From Hyphochytrium catenoides (taxonomy: Eukaryota > Sar > Hyphochytriomycetes > Hyphochytriales > Hyphochytriaceae): a stretch of 64,000 nt of DNA. Shown here piece after piece: positions 56,076 to 64,000 of the stretch. Within the stretch, counting starts at the first letter, position 1. Each line of letters begins with the position of its first letter. Position numbers and translations under genes: made by a program. The notes beneath the pieces are model-generated. The model was not told the DNA's origin. It did no database searches and worked only from the letters and a program-made list of their open reading frames with translations. Location of the stretch: contig FLMG01002914.1 in NCBI GenBank assembly GCA_900088475.1, forward strand, positions 3,475 through 67,474, in the 5' to 3' direction.

Positions 56076-58353
56076 CTACTCCTCATCGGGGACCATCTTG
56101 CTGGCCATCTGCATAATATACCGCGCAGCGGCTTCATTTTGGGGTACGCCCAAGCCCCGCATGTACATGTCTGCCACATTTTGCCATGCATGAACATTGC
56201 CAGCTTCTGCCGCCGCCTGATAGAGATGGAAGGCTCGTCTATAATCCACCTCTCTTCCACAATACCCATTGAAGTAGATGGCGCCTAGAGATAACATGGC
56301 ATCTGGGTTGCCTTCTGCCGCCGCCTTTTCATAATAAGCAAGCGCCTTATTTACGTCGACTGCCTGTCCGTCACTGCCGTGAAAATAGATATCCGCAAGG
56401 ATGAAGTACGCATCGCCGTTCTGACCCACACCGGTATTCCAGTCAATGGTGAGTACTATTGTTATGCCACTGGCGAAACAGAATTTACCTCTAGAGATTC
56501 TGCCCTCTTAAGGTAGTGCCAAAACAGTGCCGTGTCAGCAGTAAGCTCATTTTCAGGGTCTCCGGATCGGTACAGCTGTGCTAGATACACTAGAGAGCCA
56601 CTGTGGTTCTGCTCGCCAGCCGCTTTTAAAAGCCTCAGACTCTCCTGAGGGTTCTTGGAGACGCCCTCTCCGACTCTTCACGCAGAAAGCACAGGTTAGC
56701 AGCGCAATGGTAAGTACATATTTCTGTGGCGCGTACCTGAGAAGATGCCCCAGCCAGAACTGGGCAGCAGGGTCCCCCAACTTGCATGCCCTCTCTAGGA
56801 GGGAGGCGGCCCGAGCTAATTCTCTATCTACACCTTGGCCCTGAGGAGCAGCAGTCAGGAATAGATGGTATGGCAGATTCAAAGAGCGTATAATAGAGGA
56901 ACGTAGTACTGACATAAAAGTACATTTGCGCAAGATTATAGAGCGCATCCGAGTCTGGAGACGGCTCCTGAGCGGCAATAGTGTACCAATGATGTGCGGA
57001 TTCCAGTGCCCTGGGACTTTCAGTCACCGCTATCGCCTCGTTACCCATACGCACCTGGGCAGCCCGATGCCTATCATATCCCATATGTTAACCAGTGCAA
57101 GGTGCAGCGGTTGTGGCTTTTGACAAAAAGTTACCCATTCAGTGCTGCCTCTTTCACCCATAACAGATACTTTTGTCGGTCTGCAACTAGCTCATCGGGG
57201 TCCTCCTCCTCCGGAAACGAGGTGGTGGCCAATACCTTCGAGTTCGGGTCCCAGGGTTCCAGGGCCTCACCTAAACAGCTCTAAGAAATGCCTTAAGGCA
57301 AGATTAAGTTCTTCTAGGTACCTGCTTTGGTGTGAACAACGACGGCAGTCTCAGATCGCGGCGATTGCGACTTGAGCCCAACTCCTGCCTTCTCTTTTAG
57401 ACGGTGCTTCTTAAGCTTCCGTGCCCTAAGTGAGAGAGAGGAAGGCTTACACTTTATTCTCACCACCTTTTGCATCAGGGTCCAAGCTTACTGCTTTTGA
57501 ATCTTTCTAATGTCCTGGACGACTTTTCTACCGGCAGTTTCAGCGGAGTCTGCAGAGGTCTCTGCCTATAGACTCTATCAGATGGAGATTGGGACCAATA
57601 CAAGCTGGTAGTTAGGGGGAAAGAGTCTCTTACCGTCAGCGCCATGAGCTCTTCCGGCATCGCGTACAGCAAACCCAGCAGATACTGAGATTCTGCGTTG
57701 CCATGTCTTGCAGGCGTTTGAAGCCAAGAGAATGCTGCTCTTAGATCTCGCTGTATGCCATCTGCTCCCAAAAAAAATGCCCTTCCAAGGTCCGCCGCTG
57801 CCTGGGGATTATCAGTGTGAGTCTTGAACGTGGAGCCACCCAGCATAGGCAACGTACTTGGAGATCCCCAGCTTCTGCCTCTTCAGCCCATTGTTGAGCC
57901 AACCCAGCGTTTTCTTCTAAAGAGTATAACCCTTGACCCTTCTCGCTAAATGGTCGAGAGACCCGTGAGAAGGAGAGGCCGGCTCTTGTCTGAATAACTA
58001 TGGGCACGGGTCTGCAAAGGAACCCCGTTCTTATGCCAAATATTTGCCGCTGCCTTCTGGAAGCACCATGACACATTGTCCGTATCGAACCCAGGGTCAC
58101 ATCTAAGTGCGCGCGGGGAGGAGGCCTTCTTCCTCTTTCTAAAAGAGGCCGCCATCTGCCTCCTGATGGCCGGCGAAGTGCCCAAGAGAACATAAGCGCG
58201 AGAGTTTGAACAGCGGACAGACGCAACCCTGGCAACCTCAAGAAGCGGCACTCTGGAGATGTCTATTTGGCAAGCGTCGCCTAAGCCTGAACAGGCGAGA
58301 GAGAGAGGTGTGGCGGCGGTGGTGGGCAGAGGTGCAGCAGGTGAAGGCTTCAT
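56076..58353 (-). CDS. SEL1-repeat protein, multi-exon
   Basis: Coding blocks on the - strand. The first exon is from about 58353 (MKPSPAAPLPTTAATPLSL; the ATG choice is tentative) to about 58040. Further blocks: about 57990-57868 (LEENAGLAQQWAEEAEAGDLQ), a block to about 57640 (AAADLGRAFFLGADGIQRD, AESQYLLGLLYA), about 57265-57136 (SKVLATTSFPEEEDPDELV then RQKYLLWVKEAALNG), about 57084-56905 (HHWYTIAAQEPSPDSDALYN), about 56850-56735 (LARAASLLERACKLGDPAAQ), and a last exon 56429-56076 with three clear repeats (KALAYYEKAAAEGNPDAMLS, RAFHLYQAAAEAGNVHAWQN, AAARYIMQMASK). SEL1 repeats are TPR-like helix pairs that scaffold complexes, for example in ER-associated degradation (SEL1L/HRD3). I see no clear transmembrane helix and cannot assign it to HRD3. 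Internal exon borders are approximate. Confidence 0.8.
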
Positions 58354-59195
58354 GCAGACGAGCTGTCTTTCAGGAAGGAGGAAGATCAGGGGGATGATGG
58401 AGCCCACTTTCTCATAAGGACCCAACCCGAATTTGCAAAAGTTACTTTCGGTAAACCAGTTGTTAGATTCCTCAGGGAGGAAGGGTAGACTGGCTGTTTG
58501 CTACACCTGGACAAAGGCATGGACTTAACGGTGACCGAAAATTGACGAGTCATTGGAATGATTGGTAAGAATTACCCACTAATTTACGGTTTCTACCAAT
58601 TGATGGGCTGGGCAAAAAGGAACCACCCCCCTCCTAGACTCCTAGTGGTGAAGCTATCAAGAAGCGTGTGAGTCTGCCTTCCCCATCCCATCACTGATAT
58701 CTACCGCCTCACGTCGACATCTACCCGACGTGTAACCTCCCACCCTCAAGGAGCCTCCTTATTAGCTCTTCCAACGCCCATGGACTGGACCTGACATAAC
58801 TCGCCCACCCATCCGAAGGTTACGAATTACTTTGAACCAGCTGACGTTGCTGTCACTCTCTCCCTTCATGGCTGCTGCTGGTGCAGCACTAGCCCCGGGG
58901 GAGAGCAGCTCCTCTTCTCAAGCCTGCAACTGCTCTGCCTGCCGCGGGGCGGGGGCGGCAGCTGAGAGCTCCGTCAGCCCTGATGATGGCCCATTGGCCT
59001 CCCTCTCCTAATGTCGCTCCATCCCTGAGGACACAGGCAGCCATCCGGGCATTTTGCATATTTCCCCTCACTCACCCATTCACAGGAGCAGCAATAGCTA
59101 GGGAAGACCTACCACCCACACCATTTCATAGCAGGAATTAGTCTCAACACCTATCCGCCCGTCAGCAACCTACAGTCAAGTGCAGGTTGCTCACC
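58354..59195. other. Intergenic between divergent genes
   Basis: Shared upstream region of the SEL1 gene (-) and the SDR gene (+), and so a possible bidirectional promoter region. No gene seen. Confidence 0.5.
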
Positions 59196-60224
59196 ATGGC
59201 CAATAGCCCTCGAGTATATGAAACGGAAGGGCCGACTGGCTTCAACTTCTTCGGGTTCCTGGGACACATCCTAGGCTCCAAGGGGTCAACGGGTTTTAGC
59301 TCTGCATCAACTGCAGAGGAGGTGGCAGCCACCTGGGATGGCAAGGGAAAAGTTGCGGTGGTTACTGGAGCATCGGCTGGCTTGGGCAAAGAATCTTCTC
59401 GGGTGCTGGCCTCGAGAGGTTGCGAAGTCATTCTTGCGTGCAGATCGGTAACTAAAGGGCAAGAAGCTGCCGATGAGATCAAGGCGCGGCACCCTGAGGC
59501 CAAGCTTAGTGTTATGGAGCTCGACCTTGCCTCGCTCGAGTCCGTCAAGAAGTTTAGTACGGCCTTCAAGAAGACGGGAAAGCGTTTGAACATTCTGCTC
59601 TGTAATGCGGGTGTGATGGCTTGCCCTTACGACCTCAGCTCCGACGACCATGAGATGCAGTTTGCAACCAATCACTTGGGCCACTTCTTCCTAACCAAGC
59701 TGCTAATGGGAACTCTTATTGAGTCTGCGAAGCAATCTAAACAGCGGAGCCGGGTGGTGGTGGTCTCCTCTGTGGCTCACTATATGACATATGGGAAGGG
59801 CGCGGGCGGACCCATCCGGTTAGAGAGCATGAACCAGAAAGAGAACTATCACTACTGGTCGGCTTACGGGCAGAGCAAGCTGTGTAACATTCTGTTCACT
59901 AGAGAGCTACACAAGCGTGGACCTCAGGAGCATATTTTAGCTGTCACTCTACATCCTGGGGCCGTAGTGACAGAGCTCCAGCGTCACCTCAATCCCAGCA
60001 ACAGTTTCCTGTTAAGCGCTGGGCGCCTTGCCGTTCGCCCGTTCTTTAAGACCATTCCCCAAGGAGCCGCCACTCAAGTCCTTCTTGCGACGGCTGAGGG
60101 CGTGAAAGGTGGAGAGTACTATACTGACTGCAATATTAGCGCATCCAGCGCCGCGGCACATGACGCTGAGCTGGGTGAAAAGCTCTGGGAGCTGAGCGAG
60201 AGGCTGGTTGCTGCCTATGAATAG
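59196..60224 (+). CDS. Short-chain dehydrogenase/reductase, WWOX / retinol dehydrogenase 11-14 type
   Basis: Intronless, 342 aa from the ATG at 59196. Classical SDR features: cofactor motif TGASAGLG (about 57-64) after VAVVT; the basic ACRS after the second strand, which favours NADP(H); a LDLASLESV segment; NAG (LLCNAGVM); the Asn of NHLGHFFLT; the catalytic Ser in VVVVSSVAHY; YGQSK (catalytic Tyr and Lys, about 230); and HPGAVVTEL. The end LWELSERLVAAYE and the preceding YYTDCNI closely parallel WWOX and RDH11-14, which act on retinoids, steroids or similar lipophilic carbonyls. No WW domain is present, so it corresponds to the dehydrogenase part only. Protochlorophyllide reductase-like enzymes belong to the same branch and cannot be fully excluded. 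The substrate is unknown. Confidence 0.9.
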   Translation: MANSPRVYETEGPTGFNFFGFLGHILGSKGSTGFSSASTAEEVAATWDGKGKVAVVTGASAGLGKESSRVLASRGCEVILACRSVTKGQEAADEIKARHPEAKLSVMELDLASLESVKKFSTAFKKTGKRLNILLCNAGVMACPYDLSSDDHEMQFATNHLGHFFLTKLLMGTLIESAKQSKQRSRVVVVSSVAHYMTYGKGAGGPIRLESMNQKENYHYWSAYGQSKLCNILFTRELHKRGPQEHILAVTLHPGAVVTELQRHLNPSNSFLLSAGRLAVRPFFKTIPQGAATQVLLATAEGVKGGEYYTDCNISASSAAAHDAELGEKLWELSERLVAAYE

Positions 60225-61416
60225 ATAGCAGTAGGTCGTAATAACGACGGAAGGAGAACCACTCCAAAGGGCGAAGATTTTGATGGGGAAGCAAGGTTAT
60301 CTCCAACATGGTAGGGTTAACTCCATCTAAAATACGTAGTAGCGGTGCTACACTGCCCTTACCTCCTTCTCGTTTGGCCACAGACCACTTACATACGTCC
60401 ACAGTGACCGCGGCTATCACCTAAATCTGCCTCTCTAGTCCTTTTTTCTTCTAAACTGTGTGTCCTCTCCCGCCTACATTCAACCGCCACACTCTCTCCA
60501 TATTCATCAGACAACATGATGGGGGGGAGGAGGGGTGGGGGGAGGGGAGACACAATGGTCAAGGTCATCGGAAAGGGGAAGTATCTTGCATGGTCTGCTT
60601 CATCCCACCATCATCCAGAGGCTGACCTCCTGACTATTGCTAGTGTTGGCTGCCAGGTCCTGTGTGGGTCTCCTGCTAGTAAGCTCATCGGGGCTACTAC
60701 TCCTTTTGTGCCACTTTATGCGTGATAGTGACCTAGAGATCATAACATGACCTGCACAAAGATGTCCCACTCACGGCCTAGAGGTTACTGTGCCCCTCGT
60801 ACACTGGCCTGTGAATGCATCTGAGAGCAGCGGTTCAGGGAGGCAGCACACCGTCTGCAACCAGTGATCCATCGGTTAGCTACACTGCCCCCTCTCGTCA
60901 TCAAACGTCGCGCCCTGGTAGAGTGTGGTTCTACACAGGTCCCACAGATCACAGATCACTTTGAGAAGAGCTCTCGAGGTCGTTAGCGGCTAATGGGGTT
61001 GCGCGGCAGCAGTGCGGGGTGGGAGAGCCGAGCTGCACAGTTTCAGCCAATCGGCGCGCCGCGCTGTCAGACCCTTGTGGCGGCTCTCTAGCGCTCTCCA
61101 GGTACAGTTCTATGAAGAGAGAGAATGATAGTCCATCTCTAGCGCTGCTGCAGAGGCTTGTGACTGACTGTTTCGCTCTTATCAAGGGGCAAGAAGACGG
61201 AAGCTGCAGTTTGTTAACGTCTACAGAGTAGGACGCTAGAGAGCAAAAAGAGACTCGTTCTTGACCAGCCACTATTGTAAGCTTGCCGAGACACATTCAT
61301 TTAAAGTTGTCCTACCTTGGGGTAGTGGCGCTCTGGTGCTTTTCAGGGGCAAAGTCTGGGACGCTATCAGCGAGCAGAAGCGCTAGCTGAGGTCTGACTT
61401 GGTAGCGCTTCTGGCT
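60225..61416. other. Intergenic, no gene recognised
   Basis: A g-rich patch near 60521-60547; short ORFs without any pattern. The right end is the 5' flank of the PDZ gene. Confidence 0.5.
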
Positions 61417-62949
61417 ATGACAACTGCGACTGTGTTTAGAGGCAGTTCGGAGATGGATGGTGAGGTCTATCCAGACGCCCAGCTGCGAGATCGTCTATCT
61501 CAGCTGCGAGTCAAGTTAACCAGCCAGAACCTCACACCGCCTCGAACCAGGCAGCAGGAAAGGCGCTCAGTACCATATGTAGAGACCGCAATGAGGGGTC
61601 CCATTGTACAGGATCAGCGCTATTCGGCCCCAGCCCAACCTTTCCCACAAGCAGCGACCGACTATGGCAGCGGCGGGGCCGCAGTAACCTATTCGCCAGT
61701 CCGAACGAATTATGGCCAGGACAGCGCCCCTAGGTCGGATGCTAGGCGCCACCAGGGCTTCAGGTACAGTTCCTCAGCAATAGGAGAGAGTGCCTGGGAG
61801 AGAAGAGGCTCCGACATGGGGAGCAATTCGAAGCTTGGCTGGGCAAACGACAATGGCGCCTGGGAGCCTCAGGAAGTATTAGGCAATCAGTGGACAGCCA
61901 AGCCTGGGCGCCCCAAACAGTTAGAGGAGGAGTACAATCCTGACTCGGAGTATCATCGAGCTCTAACGGGACCGATCCGTCACTACAGCAGCACAGAGGA
62001 TGTGGACATCGACATTGATGCAGAAAGACTCCACAGGGATCCGAACAGGGGATACATCGATGCCCGACAGTGCAGAGTGATTTGGAGAGACGGACAGCTA
62101 GGTCTCGGGTTAGAGGAGAGACGAGTGGCAGGGAACATCGTCATCCGAGTGAGCAAGTTTCACTCAGAGTCCGTTGGCTCTCACAGCAAGGATTTGCAGC
62201 GCCTTTCGGTGGGTGATGTCCTGGTAGAGATCAACGGACAATCTGTCACCGGACAGAGGCTCCGACAGGTTGCACAACTCCTGCAAAACATTCGTAGGCC
62301 GGTGGAACTTGGCTTCATTGCCACCGCTCTTTTTGATGACAGTGCTGATCAGCATGAGGCTGCCCTCCTTCGGAACCCGCAGCGACATTTACCGACTGCT
62401 GGGGGACTGGCTCCGGCCTCTTTATCAAGCCGCAGTTCAGGGAGCCCCATGAGCTGGCAAACGTCAAACTTCTCTGAAGGAGAGCCCGAGATCATAGAGC
62501 AGCAGCGTGTGGGCGGCCTCTATCAGATCTATTGGGAGAATCCACCCAAACCGTTGGGACTAATTTTCAAGAAGGGTCCAGGCGGTCGCGTGGTGGTTGC
62601 TAGAATTCCAAACGCAAATTTGCAGCCAGGAGCGAACTTAGCGGAAGTCGGAGACACATTGGAGCGTGTGGGAGAAGTATCATGCCGTCACCTCGGCCTT
62701 GAAGAGTGCGTTGAACTACTTAGAGCTGCGCGAGGACCAACGGTCTTAGAGCTGTGCCACATTAGTGACCAGCAGGAGCCCAATCGCTATGGAGCCACAG
62801 AGCAGCCGACCACCATCCCACGTCCCGCGCTTCTGACTACTCGACAGCTCGGTAGCAGTAGTCGGCGGGGCCCCACGCCGCCCAGCCCACCGCTTCCGCC
62901 TCCAACAGCTGCCATTCAGCGTGCTGGAGCGCTGAGAGGATATTTTTAG
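61417..62949 (+). CDS. Two-PDZ-domain protein
   Basis: Intronless, 510 aa from the ATG at 61417. Residues 1-215 are polar and probably disordered, with many Arg, Gln, Ser and Tyr and an acidic DVDIDIDAE. PDZ1 (about 219-305) has the carboxylate-loop region QLGLGLEERR, LSVGDVLVEINGQSV and LRQVAQLLQN. PDZ2 (about 369-449) has PLGLIFKKGPGGRVVVARI, LAEVGDTLERVG and ECVELLRAARGPTVLEL. The tail is Pro-rich (PTPPSPPLPPPTAA), a likely SH3/EVH1-type ligand. PDZ domains bind C-terminal tails of membrane or signalling proteins, so this is probably a cytoplasmic scaffold. The GLGF loops are replaced by GLGL and GLIF, both acceptable variants. It lies 205 bp from the stop of the convergent IPMDH gene. Confidence 0.85.
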   Translation: MTTATVFRGSSEMDGEVYPDAQLRDRLSQLRVKLTSQNLTPPRTRQQERRSVPYVETAMRGPIVQDQRYSAPAQPFPQAATDYGSGGAAVTYSPVRTNYGQDSAPRSDARRHQGFRYSSSAIGESAWERRGSDMGSNSKLGWANDNGAWEPQEVLGNQWTAKPGRPKQLEEEYNPDSEYHRALTGPIRHYSSTEDVDIDIDAERLHRDPNRGYIDARQCRVIWRDGQLGLGLEERRVAGNIVIRVSKFHSESVGSHSKDLQRLSVGDVLVEINGQSVTGQRLRQVAQLLQNIRRPVELGFIATALFDDSADQHEAALLRNPQRHLPTAGGLAPASLSSRSSGSPMSWQTSNFSEGEPEIIEQQRVGGLYQIYWENPPKPLGLIFKKGPGGRVVVARIPNANLQPGANLAEVGDTLERVGEVSCRHLGLEECVELLRAARGPTVLELCHISDQQEPNRYGATEQPTTIPRPALLTTRQLGSSSRRGPTPPSPPLPPPTAAIQRAGALRGYF

Positions 62950-63154
62950 ACTGTTAATTTATTTTAGGGACAGGGAGGGCGAGGTATGGACATCCTCAGA
63001 TATCTCTTCATCTTTGAGAGGTGGAAGTATATCCTCGCGACTAGAGTAACTGCTCATATCTCTAAAATAGTTGCAGCTAGCATCTTCAGATTTTTCAGTA
63101 TGTTGGGTCCTCGAGCTTACTACCGAGCTTACTACCGATAGCTCTACAAGCGCT

Positions 63155-64000
<846 letters not shown>

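Overview
This is a nuclear window from a eukaryote. Conserved genes are cut by many short GT..AG introns (about 57 to 300 nt), and the products include CPSF160, a mitochondrial short-chain acyl-CoA dehydrogenase, a LEU2-type isopropylmalate dehydrogenase and AFG2/CDC48-class AAA ATPases. There is no rRNA, bacterial operon or phage signature. An isopropylmalate dehydrogenase implies leucine biosynthesis, so the organism is not an animal. Together with signal-peptide proteins carrying cystine-knot/CBM1-like, LicD and ricin-B domains, it points to a protist or alga with an elaborate cell surface. A stramenopile is my guess, not a demonstration.

Layout. 1-1724 (+): C-terminal half of a WD40 protein of the CCCH-zinc-finger WD40 (ZFWD) type. 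2364-5696 (-): a large intronless cell-surface protein with five small six-cysteine domains strung on Asn/Gln-rich 11-residue repeats. About 5.7-20.8 kb is a gene-poor island rich in simple sequence: purine-rich tracts, a 440-nt polypyrimidine tract, a (CT)n field and hairpins. It holds a small Cys-rich secreted protein (11206-11967, -), a frameshifted relic of a paralogue (8640-8790) and one doubtful orphan gene (14158-15888, +). 20879-22480 (+): LicD-family protein. 24143-25901 (+): three-exon secreted, probably GPI-anchored orphan. 27510-30131 (+): ten-exon SCAD. 31238-32443 (+): secreted kelch protein.

From 34 kb onward the window is gene-dense: CPSF1/CPSF160 (34314-45054, +); a RING-AAA-AAA fusion (45474-48437, -); a ricin-B lectin gene broken by a run of 22 N (49360-49828, -); possible orphan exons (50980-51997, -); a nine-exon EF-hand-like protein (53016-55685, +); a SEL1-repeat protein (56076-58353, -); a WWOX/RDH-like short-chain dehydrogenase (59196-60224, +); a two-PDZ protein (61417-62949, +); and the 3' part of 3-isopropylmalate dehydrogenase (63155-64000, -).

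The genes do not form one pathway. Two classes stand out. Conserved housekeeping genes are intron-rich (mRNA 3' processing, beta-oxidation, leucine synthesis, AAA chaperone). Lineage-specific secreted or surface genes are mostly intronless. The supplied ORF starts include TTG and GTG, so wherever possible I moved starts to an ATG. Exon borders were read by eye from GT/AG and protein continuity. Where I checked that reading frames stay in phase across every junction (SCAD, EF-hand gene, AAA gene, isopropylmalate dehydrogenase, 24143 gene) this is stated.
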